From positions 372,001-436,000 of the forward strand of contig NZ_ANAH02000066.1 of the NCBI RefSeq assembly GCF_000335475.2: a stretch of DNA of 64,000 nt, in the 5' to 3' direction. Positions 24,523 through 32,452 of the stretch are shown here, one piece after another. How positions within the stretch are numbered: the stretch's first letter is position 1; the number at the start of each line of letters is the position of its first letter. The notes below the pieces were generated by a model that worked only from the letters and a program-made list of their open reading frames with translations, had not been told where the DNA came from and searched no databases. The position numbers were made by a program, and so were the translations under genes. Origin of the DNA: Cystobacter fuscus DSM 2262 (GTDB lineage: Bacteria > Myxococcota > Myxococcia > Myxococcales > Myxococcaceae).

Positions 24523-27500
24523 ATGGCAACACAAAGCCCCACCCCCGCTGGCGAGGCCACGCTGGAGGGCGGCAGCTACGAGGTCATCCGCGCGCGCCTG
24601 CTCACCCAGGCGGAGGCGCTTGGCACCCAGGCCTCGGCTCTCAACGAGCGGCGCAAGAAGCTCTTCGGTGGCACCGAGCTCACCGTCATCGGCAACGAGC
24701 GCGTGCGCACCGAGAACAACTGCGTGGCGCGCGACATCGTCGGCGTCGGCAAGTACCTGCTCTTCGGCTACAACGTCTTCATCGGCCTGAAGAAGGGCAC
24801 GTCCGTGGCGGACGTCTTCTCGCTGCACAAGTTCGAGAAGACCGCCGAGGGCTTCGACTTCTCCGAGGTGCCCCCCACCGAGGCCGGCGGCTTCCTGGTG
24901 GATCCGCGCTTCGTCAAGGACTTCGGCGAACTCTACAAGTACTACAAGGACGCGCGGCTCATCCAACTGCGCCGCAACGAGTCGCGGCTCCTGGCCATCT
25001 TCCAGACGGGCCAGTCCGAGCGCGACATCAAGGTCTTCCGCTTCTCGCTCGACGTGGAGGGCAACGCCACCTACCTGGACAACCAGGGCGATCGCGACCA
25101 CGTCTTCCCCGCGGCCCATGACTTCGAATGGACGGTGGCCACGCGGGACAACTACGTGTTCGGCCAGCACCCCCACGTCAACGTCCTGGATCAGGTGTTC
25201 GTGGAGACGGTGAAGGGCGATCTCACCATCAAGGTGGAGAACAACACCGCGGACGGGCAGGGCATCTACCGCGAGCCCGTGGACGATCCGGACCAGTCGC
25301 TGGACGACGCCGAGTTCGCCTACGCGAAGGTGGGCGGCCTCATCCTCCTGCGCGTGCTGCCCTTCCGCGAGCAGAAGCACCGCTACCTCGTCTTCAACAC
25401 CCGCACGCAGCACGTGGTGCGCGTCGACGCCGTGGGCCAGGCATGTGTCCGCCTTCCCGAGGACCAGGGCATCATCTTCCCCGGCGGCTACTACCTCCAG
25501 ACGGGCGACTACAAGGTCTTCGACGGCATTGGCGAGGGCCTGCGCTTCAAGCGCGCCATCCGCTCGCCCAACGGCGAGGACGTGCTCTACGCCTTCTTCC
25601 GTGGCGACGACGGCTCCTACGTGCTCTTTCCGTACAACCTCGTGCGCAAGGAGGTGCAGAACCCGTTGCAGTGCCACGGCTTCAGCCTCTTCGCGGACGG
25701 GCGCATGGTCGTCTTCCGCGCGACGACCAACGAGCCCACGCGCGTGCACCCCATGCAGGTGTGGCAGACGCCCTTCGTCTCCGCCGAGCACGCCGCGAAG
25801 ACGCCACCCGCGCCCGGCTATCTCGGCAAGGTGGGCAACGCGGAGCTCGTGCGCGGCATCTCCGACGCGCTGACGCTCGTGCGGCTCGCCCGCTCGGACA
25901 AGCCCTCGCGCCGCACCTACGAGGACCTGGCCGCCGCCTCCTCGCGCATGCTCGATGCCTTCTACTGGCTCGGGCACGAGGAGACGCGGCTCAAGGAGGG
26001 GATTGAATCCCTGCGCCGCACCTCCGAGCTCATCATCGACGAGTTCGAGAAGGTGCTCGCCCTGCGCAAGCGCGCCGAGGACGCCATCGCCGAGGCCCTC
26101 ACCGCCCAGGAGCAGATGCTCCTGCGCGTGCGCCCCGAGGAGCTGCAGAACGCCGAGGGCTTCATGATGGCGCTGTCGGACCTGCGCAAGCAGCGCGGCC
26201 ACCTCATCACCCTCAAGGAGGTGCGCTACATCGACGTGGCCCGGCTGGAGACGCTGGAGCAGCAGGTCATCTCCGAGACGGACCGGGTCAGCGCCGACGC
26301 CGTGGGCTTCCTCCAGGGCGACGAGGCGCTGCGGCCCCTCGCCACCCGCCTGGATGATCTCCTGGCCCGGCTGGAGCCCGTGCGCACCACGCTGGAGCTG
26401 GCGCCACTCGGCGAGGACATCGAGCAGGTGGGCAAGGGACTGGAGGTGCTCAGCGAGACGGTGGGCGGACTCCAGGTGGGAGATCCGCTCGCGCGCGCGC
26501 GCATCCTGGAGGGCATCTCCGAGCTGTTCAGCCGCCTCAACCGCGTGCGCGCGGGCCTGGGCGCCCGGCGCAAGGAGCTGGTGGGCCGCGAGAAGAGGGC
26601 CGAGTTCGGCGCCCAGTTCAAGCTGCTCGGCCAGTCGGTGGAGAGCGCGCTGAGCGTGGCGGACTCGCCGGAGAAGTGCGACGAGGGCCTCTCGCGCCTC
26701 ACCGTGCAACTGGAGGAGATGGAGGGGCGCTTCGGCGAGTTCGACGAGTTCCTCGGCCAGCTCACCCAGAAGCGCGAGGAGCTGCTGGAGGCCTTCGGGC
26801 AGAAGAAGCAGGCCCTGGTGGACGAGCGCCAGCGCCGCGCGCAGAACCTCTTCGGCGCCGCCGAGCGCATCCTCACCGGCGTCAACCGCCGGGCGAAGTC
26901 CTTCAAGGCCGAGGACGAGCTCAACACCTACTTCGCCTCGGACTCCATGGTGCTCAAGCTGCGGCAGCTCGCCCAGCAGCTCCTGGAGTTGCAGGACAGC
27001 GTGCGCGCGGACGAGGTGCTCAGCCGCGTGAAGACGGCGCGTCAGGACGCCCTGCGCGCGCTACGCGATCGCAACGACTTGTACGAGGAGGGCTCGGGCG
27101 CTCCCGTCATCAAGTTCGGCAAGCACCGCTTCAACGTCAACACCCAGACGTTGGACCTGACGCTGGTGCCGCGTGACGGCGCGCTCTACCTGCAACTGAC
27201 GGGCACGGACTACGCCCAGAAGCTGGAGGACCCCGAGCTGGCGAAGTACCGCGAGCTGTGGGAGCAGCACCTCGTGTCCGAGACGCCCGAGGTGTACCGC
27301 GCCGAGTACCTCGCCGCGCAGGTGCTGCTGGACGCGGAGGAGGGCAGGGGAGGCGTGAGCCTCGCGGCGCTGCGGCAGGCGGCGCTGGAGCCGGGGGGGC
27401 TCCTGGAGAAGGTGCGCGCGTACTCGGCGGACAAGTACGACGAGGGCTACGAGCGGGGCATCCACGACGCGGACGCGGTGGCCATCCTCGAGAAGCTGCT

Positions 27501-29982
27501 GCCCATGCACACGGGCGCGGGGCTCTTGCGCTTCGCCCCCACGCCGCGCGCTTGGGCCGCCTTGTACTGGGCGCTGGGCGGGGAGAACGAGGAGAAGGCG
27601 CTCCTGCATCGCCGGGCGCGCAGCCTGCATCGCCTGCGCACGGCCTTCGGCGAGGGCGCGGAGTTGGTGGTGCTCGGTGACGAGGCCGGCGAGCGCATCG
27701 GCGCCTTCCTCACGGCGGTGGGCGTGACGCCCGGCCCCTCGGAGGCGCGGCTCGCCGGGCGCTACCTCGTGGAGGAGCTGGGCGGGGAGCGGCCCCGCTT
27801 CACTACCAGTGGCGAGGCGGTGGCCGTCAAGGACGCGTTGCTCTCGCACCTGGATCGCGCGGGCACGCGCTCGGCGTTCGAGGATGACCTGCGCGGGCTG
27901 GAGAAGAGCCTCCCCGAGCGGCTGCGCGTGGTGCGCGCCTGGGTGGACGCCTACCTCGCGCGGCGCGAGGGCGGACCGGGCGCGGCGGCTCATGTGGCGC
28001 TGGAGGCCGCGGTGTTGCTGCTCACCGAGCGCAAGCTGGACCGGGAGGTGGCCGGGGCCCTCACGTCCGCCGAGGTGACGGGGCTGCTGGGCCAGCACCC
28101 GCGCGTGCACGAGCGCAAGCTGGCGCTGCGGCTGGATGAGTTCCTCGCCCGCCTGAGCGCCTTCCGCCAGGTGCGCGTGCCCGCGTACCACGCCTACCGG
28201 GGGCTCCTGAGGGACCTGTTGGAGCGCGAGCGCCGCCGTCTGCGCCTGGACGAGTTCACCCCCAAGGTGCTCAGCTCCTTCGTGCGCAACCGGCTCATCG
28301 ACGAGGTGTACCTGCCGCTCATCGGCGCCAACCTCGCCAAGCAGCTCGGCGCGGCGGGGGAGAACAAGCGCACGGATCGCATGGGCATGCTGCTGCTCAT
28401 GTCGCCTCCGGGTTACGGCAAGACGACGCTGATGGAGTACGTGGCCAGCCGGCTCGGGCTCACCTTCGTGAAGGTGAATGGCCCGGCGCTCGGGCACTCG
28501 GTGAAGTCGTTGGATCCGGCCGAGGCCCCCAACGCCACGGCCCGCCAGGAGGTGGAGCGCATCAACCTGTCCTTCGAGATGGGCAACAACGTGATGCTCT
28601 ACCTCGACGACATCCAGCACACGGACCCCGAGTTCCTGCAGAAGTTCATCTCCCTGTGCGACGGCCAGCGCCGCGTGGAGGGCGTGTGGAATGGCCAGAC
28701 GCGCACCTACGATTTGCGCGGCAAGAAGTTCTGCGTGGTGATGGCGGGCAATCCCTACACGGAGACGGGGGATCGCTTCCGCATTCCGGACATGCTCGCC
28801 AACCGCGCGGACACCTACAACCTGGGTGACATCCTCGATGGCAAGCAGGAGCTGTTCGCGCTGAGCTACATCGAGAACGCGCTCACCTCCAACGCGGCCC
28901 TGGCGCCGCTCGCCACGCGCGAGCCCGCGGACATCCACAAGCTCATCCGCATGGCCCGGGGCGAGGACGTGCCCACGGGCGAGCTGTCCTATGGCTATGC
29001 CGCCGCGGAATTGCAGGAGATCGTCGCCATCTTCCAGCGGCTCTTCCGCGTCCAGGAGGTGATGCTCAAGGTGAACCTGCAGTACATCGCCTCGGCGGCG
29101 CAGGACGAGCGCTTCCGCACCGAGCCTCCCTTCAAGTTGCAGGGCTCCTACCGCAACATGGGCAAGGTCACCGAGAAGGTGGTGGCCGCCATGACGGACG
29201 AGGAGCTGGAGCGGCTGCTCGACGACCACTACCAGGGCGAGTCGCAGACGCTCACCACCGCGGCCGAGCAGAACCTGCTCAAGCTGCGCGAGCTGCGCGG
29301 GCGGCTGTCGCCGGAGCAGGCGGCGCGCTGGGAGGAGATCAAGCAGGGCTTCGCGCGCGTCAAGCGCATGGGCGGCAAGGAGGATGATCCCGTGGCGCGC
29401 GTGACGGGTCAGCTCGGCGCCATCGAGGAGCAGCTCGGCTCGGTGCGCGACGCGGTGGTGCGCGCGGCCGAGGGCGCCCGGGGCTCTCAGGGAGCCCACC
29501 CCGTGGCGGAGATGGCGCCGCGGCTGGAGGCCCTGCGCGAGGCGATGCTGGAGCTGGCGCGCAAGGAGTCTCCCGCGCCCGTGGTGCAGGTGCCCCCGGG
29601 GACGGATCTCACCCCTTATCTGCAACACCTGGCCAAGGTCCTCCGGGCGCTCGCCGAACGCTCGGTGGCGCCCGCGCCGGCGGTGGACCTGGGCCCGGTC
29701 ATGGAACAGCTCACACTGGCGGTGAAGACGATGGCGGAGCGCCCGGTGCCCACCGCGGTGGTCTCCCCACCGGCACAGGCCCTGCATCGTGCGACGGTGA
29801 CATCTCTGTCACCGGACTTGGGGCGGCAGCTGTCCCTGGTGGAGAATGCCCTGGCGCCCCTGGAACGCGTTGCCAAGCGGACATTGCAGAGCGGTGAGGA
29901 GAGCCTCAAGGCGATGCAGGTCTGGCAAGCCGTTACCGAGGCACTGGAATTGCTTCAGTCCCTCCAGCGCCCCATGAGCTGA
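24523..29982 (+). CDS. Giant AAA ATPase annotated in homologues as 'DNA repair ATPase' (DUF3686-type)
   Basis: 1,819 residues from ATG 24523. The N-terminal 450 residues form a beta-rich domain (VIGNERVRTENNCVARDIVG, GLKKGTSVADVF, GGYYLQTGDYKVFDG) of the DUF3686 kind. Extended coiled coils follow (about 500-900), then a mixed domain. A AAA ATPase module lies near residue 1290 (Walker A SPPGYGKTTLMEYVASRLG). Walker B is NNVMLYLDDIQHTDPEF, and a sensor region VVMAGNPYTETGDRFRIPD is visible. A C-terminal coiled-coil tail (about 1600-1819) is present. The family is found next to flotillin and YqiJ-like genes; its substrate is unknown, and the 'DNA repair' label is not based on anything I can see. 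It may be a membrane-associated remodeller or a stress/defence sensor. A hairpin follows the stop. Confidence 0.85.
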   Translation: MATQSPTPAGEATLEGGSYEVIRARLLTQAEALGTQASALNERRKKLFGGTELTVIGNERVRTENNCVARDIVGVGKYLLFGYNVFIGLKKGTSVADVFSLHKFEKTAEGFDFSEVPPTEAGGFLVDPRFVKDFGELYKYYKDARLIQLRRNESRLLAIFQTGQSERDIKVFRFSLDVEGNATYLDNQGDRDHVFPAAHDFEWTVATRDNYVFGQHPHVNVLDQVFVETVKGDLTIKVENNTADGQGIYREPVDDPDQSLDDAEFAYAKVGGLILLRVLPFREQKHRYLVFNTRTQHVVRVDAVGQACVRLPEDQGIIFPGGYYLQTGDYKVFDGIGEGLRFKRAIRSPNGEDVLYAFFRGDDGSYVLFPYNLVRKEVQNPLQCHGFSLFADGRMVVFRATTNEPTRVHPMQVWQTPFVSAEHAAKTPPAPGYLGKVGNAELVRGISDALTLVRLARSDKPSRRTYEDLAAASSRMLDAFYWLGHEETRLKEGIESLRRTSELIIDEFEKVLALRKRAEDAIAEALTAQEQMLLRVRPEELQNAEGFMMALSDLRKQRGHLITLKEVRYIDVARLETLEQQVISETDRVSADAVGFLQGDEALRPLATRLDDLLARLEPVRTTLELAPLGEDIEQVGKGLEVLSETVGGLQVGDPLARARILEGISELFSRLNRVRAGLGARRKELVGREKRAEFGAQFKLLGQSVESALSVADSPEKCDEGLSRLTVQLEEMEGRFGEFDEFLGQLTQKREELLEAFGQKKQALVDERQRRAQNLFGAAERILTGVNRRAKSFKAEDELNTYFASDSMVLKLRQLAQQLLELQDSVRADEVLSRVKTARQDALRALRDRNDLYEEGSGAPVIKFGKHRFNVNTQTLDLTLVPRDGALYLQLTGTDYAQKLEDPELAKYRELWEQHLVSETPEVYRAEYLAAQVLLDAEEGRGGVSLAALRQAALEPGGLLEKVRAYSADKYDEGYERGIHDADAVAILEKLLPMHTGAGLLRFAPTPRAWAALYWALGGENEEKALLHRRARSLHRLRTAFGEGAELVVLGDEAGERIGAFLTAVGVTPGPSEARLAGRYLVEELGGERPRFTTSGEAVAVKDALLSHLDRAGTRSAFEDDLRGLEKSLPERLRVVRAWVDAYLARREGGPGAAAHVALEAAVLLLTERKLDREVAGALTSAEVTGLLGQHPRVHERKLALRLDEFLARLSAFRQVRVPAYHAYRGLLRDLLERERRRLRLDEFTPKVLSSFVRNRLIDEVYLPLIGANLAKQLGAAGENKRTDRMGMLLLMSPPGYGKTTLMEYVASRLGLTFVKVNGPALGHSVKSLDPAEAPNATARQEVERINLSFEMGNNVMLYLDDIQHTDPEFLQKFISLCDGQRRVEGVWNGQTRTYDLRGKKFCVVMAGNPYTETGDRFRIPDMLANRADTYNLGDILDGKQELFALSYIENALTSNAALAPLATREPADIHKLIRMARGEDVPTGELSYGYAAAELQEIVAIFQRLFRVQEVMLKVNLQYIASAAQDERFRTEPPFKLQGSYRNMGKVTEKVVAAMTDEELERLLDDHYQGESQTLTTAAEQNLLKLRELRGRLSPEQAARWEEIKQGFARVKRMGGKEDDPVARVTGQLGAIEEQLGSVRDAVVRAAEGARGSQGAHPVAEMAPRLEALREAMLELARKESPAPVVQVPPGTDLTPYLQHLAKVLRALAERSVAPAPAVDLGPVMEQLTLAVKTMAERPVPTAVVSPPAQALHRATVTSLSPDLGRQLSLVENALAPLERVAKRTLQSGEESLKAMQVWQAVTEALELLQSLQRPMS

Positions 29983-30001
29983 CGCGCCCCCGTGAGCAAA
30001 C

Positions 30002-30024
30002 ACTCCCATGGGACGGGTGGGAGT
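30002..30024 (+). terminator. Hairpin after the giant ATPase gene
   Basis: ACTCCCA (30002-30008) pairs with TGGGAGT (30018-30024) over a nine-base loop, 19 bases after the stop. A weak TCTGGC follows. It probably ends the flotillin operon. Confidence 0.5.
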
Positions 30025-30071
30025 CTGGCATACTCACGAACAGTGAGCATTACTAGAATTGTTCGGAAACC

Positions 30072-30100
30072 TTGAAAGTTAATTGAACTTATGGGAATAT
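30072..30100 (+). promoter_or_regulatory. Candidate promoter for the YoaK-like gene
   Basis: TTGAAA (30072-30077) is 17 bases from GAATAT (30095-30100), within a markedly AT-rich stretch (30050-30105). The -10 match is weak, but the base composition and position, 67 bases before ATG 30167, support a promoter here. Confidence 0.4.
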
Positions 30101-30166
30101 TGACGCGTCCGGCCATTGTTGGCCGGGCCGCCCACTGTTTCCATCCCTCAGGTAACCGCCCGTTCT

Positions 30167-30928
30167 ATGCCTTTCAGTGGAATCAAGTCTCGTGGACGTT
30201 TTGGTTATTTCACGCTGGCCTTGCTGCTGGCGGGGGTCGCTGGTGGAGTCAACGCCATCGGCTTCTTCGCCTTCGGGGTCCGCATCAGCCACATGACGGG
30301 TAACGTGTCCTGGTTCGGTGAATCGTTCGCCGCCGGACGGTTGGACAACGCGCTCGGCGCGGGTCAGCTCGTCATTGCCTTCATCCTGGGAGCCATCGCC
30401 TCGGAAGCGCTGCTGGAGACGTCGCGCCATCGCGCCCGAGGGCAGTACATTCCCGCGCTCGGCGTGGAGATCTTCACGCTCGGCTTCGTGGCCTTCTGGG
30501 GTCATCACCACCCGGAGACCCACGAGGAGCTGCTCACGCGCGGTCTGGCCTTCAGCATGGGCCTGCAGAACGCGCTCACCACGCGCGTGTCCGGCGCGGT
30601 GGTGCGTCCCACGCACCTGACCGGCGTGCTCACGGATCTGGGCATCCAGATCGTGCGCATGGCGGTGTGGGTGATGGACGGAGGCCGGAAGGAGGGGGCG
30701 CGTGGCTTCCTGGTGCGCCTGTTCGAGCTGCCCATCGCCCCTCAGTTCGAGCGGGCCCGGCTCCAGCTCGGCCTCGCCACTGCCTTCATCCTGGGAAGCT
30801 TCATCGGCTCGTTCCTGTTCCTCACCTTCGGCACCATCGTCCTGCTGCTGCCGTGCATGGGATTGTTGGCGGTGATCGCCATTGATCTCAGTATCATGAC
30901 GACCCACTCGCCCGTGGCGAGTACCTGA
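30167..30928 (+). CDS. YoaK/DUF1275-family membrane protein
   Basis: 253 residues from ATG 30167. About six hydrophobic helices are present. The first contains GYFTLALLLAGVAGGVNAIGFFAFG with the DUF1275 hallmark (GxVNAxGF), then SHMTGNVSWFGES, which is the conserved 'HxTGN' element. LAFSMGLQNALTTRVSGAVVRPTHLTGVLTDLG is the second hallmark repeat. The family is widespread and uncharacterised, possibly a transporter or permease-like protein. The desaturase gene begins 72 bases downstream on the same strand. Confidence 0.85.
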   Translation: MPFSGIKSRGRFGYFTLALLLAGVAGGVNAIGFFAFGVRISHMTGNVSWFGESFAAGRLDNALGAGQLVIAFILGAIASEALLETSRHRARGQYIPALGVEIFTLGFVAFWGHHHPETHEELLTRGLAFSMGLQNALTTRVSGAVVRPTHLTGVLTDLGIQIVRMAVWVMDGGRKEGARGFLVRLFELPIAPQFERARLQLGLATAFILGSFIGSFLFLTFGTIVLLLPCMGLLAVIAIDLSIMTTHSPVAST

Positions 30929-31000
30929 GTCTCGCGCGGCCCGTTGCACTCGGACAGGGGCGCGTCGTCCCGCCCCCGTCCGAGTCCTCGAGGTTCGCGC

Positions 31001-32146
31001 ATGTCGTCTCCCGCCGCTTCCGGCTTCGATCCCTCGTCCGTGGACGTCGAGGCCTTCCTGCGTGACGTGCGCGCGCTGCGCGCGGAGATCGACGCCAGCG
31101 TGGGTGAGGAGGATCTCACCCACCTGCGGCGCATCGAGCGCTGGGGCCGGACGGCCACGGCGGTGGGGCTGGCCACGTGCTGGCTCGCGCCCAATCCCCT
31201 GAGCGCGGTGGCGCTGAGCCTCGGCCGCTCCACGCGCTGGCTGCTCATGCACCACGTGGGCCACCGCGGCTATGACCGCGTGCCGGGTGCACCCGAGGAG
31301 CGCACCAGCAAGGGTTTCGCCAAGGGCGCGCGCCGCTTCGTCGACTGGTTCGACTGGATGCTGCCCGAGGCCTGGGTCTTCGAGCACAACGTGCTCCACC
31401 ACTCGCACACCGGCGAGGACGCGGATCCGGATCTGCTCGAGCGCAACGCCGAGGGCTCCCTGCGCCGGGGGGACATCCCACTCGCGCTGCGCTACACGCA
31501 GCTCGCGCTGCTCGCCATCACCTGGCGGGCGAGCTACTACGCCCCGGAGACGCTCGCCTCGCTGCGGCGCAAGCGCCGGCCGGACGGTCCGCTCACGCGC
31601 GAGGAGTGGCTGGAGGTGCTGCGCTCGGGCTACGCGCCCTATGCCGCGTGGAACTTCGTCGTGCTGCCCGCGCTCTTCCTGCCCCTGGGGGCCTGGGCGG
31701 GCCTGAGCGCCCTGGGCAACTCGCTCATGGCCGAGGTGCTCACCAACCTGCACACCTTCCTCGTCGTGGGGCCCAACCACACCGGCGAGGATCTCTACCG
31801 CTTCGACTCGGCGCCGCAGGGGCGAGGCGAGCGCTACCTGCAGCAGGTGCTGGGCAGCGCCAACTACCGCACGGGGGGAGATCTCAACGACTACCTCCAC
31901 CTGTGGCTCAACTACCAGATCGAGCACCACATCTTCCCGGATCTGTCGATGCTCCAGTACCAGCGGGTGCAGCCCAAGGTGCGCGCGCTGTGCGAGCGCC
32001 ACGGCATCCCCTACGTGCAGGAGAGCGTCTGGACGCGGGCGCGCAAGATGGTGGACGTGGTGGTGGGCAAGAGCTCCATGCGGCGGCTGGCGGGCCTGGG
32101 CCGGAGCCAGGGTGGGGCGGAGGAACCGCTTCCCGACGTGGCGTGA
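31001..32146 (+). CDS. Membrane fatty acid desaturase
   Basis: 381 residues from ATG 31001. Three histidine boxes of the di-iron desaturase superfamily are present: HHVGHR, HNVLHHSHT and QIEHHIF. Hydrophobic segments lie between them (FVVLPALFLPLGAWAGLSAL). These enzymes insert double bonds in acyl chains of membrane lipids, or hydroxylate related substrates, using oxygen and ferredoxin or cytochrome b5. The regiospecificity cannot be read. A RAM-domain protein follows 14 bases after the stop on the same strand and may be co-expressed. Confidence 0.88.
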   Translation: MSSPAASGFDPSSVDVEAFLRDVRALRAEIDASVGEEDLTHLRRIERWGRTATAVGLATCWLAPNPLSAVALSLGRSTRWLLMHHVGHRGYDRVPGAPEERTSKGFAKGARRFVDWFDWMLPEAWVFEHNVLHHSHTGEDADPDLLERNAEGSLRRGDIPLALRYTQLALLAITWRASYYAPETLASLRRKRRPDGPLTREEWLEVLRSGYAPYAAWNFVVLPALFLPLGAWAGLSALGNSLMAEVLTNLHTFLVVGPNHTGEDLYRFDSAPQGRGERYLQQVLGSANYRTGGDLNDYLHLWLNYQIEHHIFPDLSMLQYQRVQPKVRALCERHGIPYVQESVWTRARKMVDVVVGKSSMRRLAGLGRSQGGAEEPLPDVA

Positions 32147-32160
32147 TAGGGTGCGCGCCC

Positions 32161-32400
32161 GTGCACACCATCTTCGTCATGATCAAGTGTGAGCTGGGGC
32201 AGACGTACAAGACCGCGGCGATGATCGCCGACCAGGTCGACGAGGCCGCGGAGGTCTACTCCACCTCGGGCGGGTACGATCTCCTGGCCAAGTTCCACCT
32301 CGACAAGGCCCAGGACATCGGCCGCTTCGTCACCGAGCGCATCCAGACGATGCCCGGCATCAAGGACACCTACACCATCACCACCTTCAGCGCCTTCTAG
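32161..32400 (+). CDS. Stand-alone Lrp/AsnC ligand-binding (RAM) domain protein
   Basis: 79 residues from GTG 32161. The sequence HTIFVMIKCELGQTYKTA, DEAAEVYSTSGGYDLLAKF and TMPGIKDTYTITTFSAF is the alpha/beta RAM fold of Lrp/AsnC regulators without the DNA-binding helix-turn-helix. Free RAM proteins form decamer rings, bind amino acids, or form mixed complexes with full regulators. An in-frame ATG at 32179 would remove the first strand, so I prefer the GTG. It follows the desaturase with a 14-base gap and converges on the SulP gene. Confidence 0.85.
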   Translation: MHTIFVMIKCELGQTYKTAAMIADQVDEAAEVYSTSGGYDLLAKFHLDKAQDIGRFVTERIQTMPGIKDTYTITTFSAF

Positions 32401-32411
32401 CGGGCGGGGGC

Positions 32412-32440
32412 GGGGGCCCGGCCCGGATGACCGGGCCCCC
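32412..32440. terminator. Bidirectional hairpin between RAM and SulP genes
   Basis: GGGGGCCCGG (32412-32421) and CCGGGCCCCC (32431-32440) form a perfect 10-base stem with a nine-base loop between two converging genes. There is no T-run on either side. Confidence 0.55.
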
Positions 32441-32452
32441 CTCCCACCGTGA

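Noticed and set aside
22140..24560. Long open frame antisense to the flotillin gene
   Set aside because: It is the GC-rich mirror of the Ala/Glu/Lys coiled-coil codons; its Leu/Gly/His repeat is an artefact.
27061..29787. 908-residue open frame antisense to the giant ATPase
   Set aside because: Mirror frame of a GC-rich gene; the true strand has Walker motifs and consistent domains.
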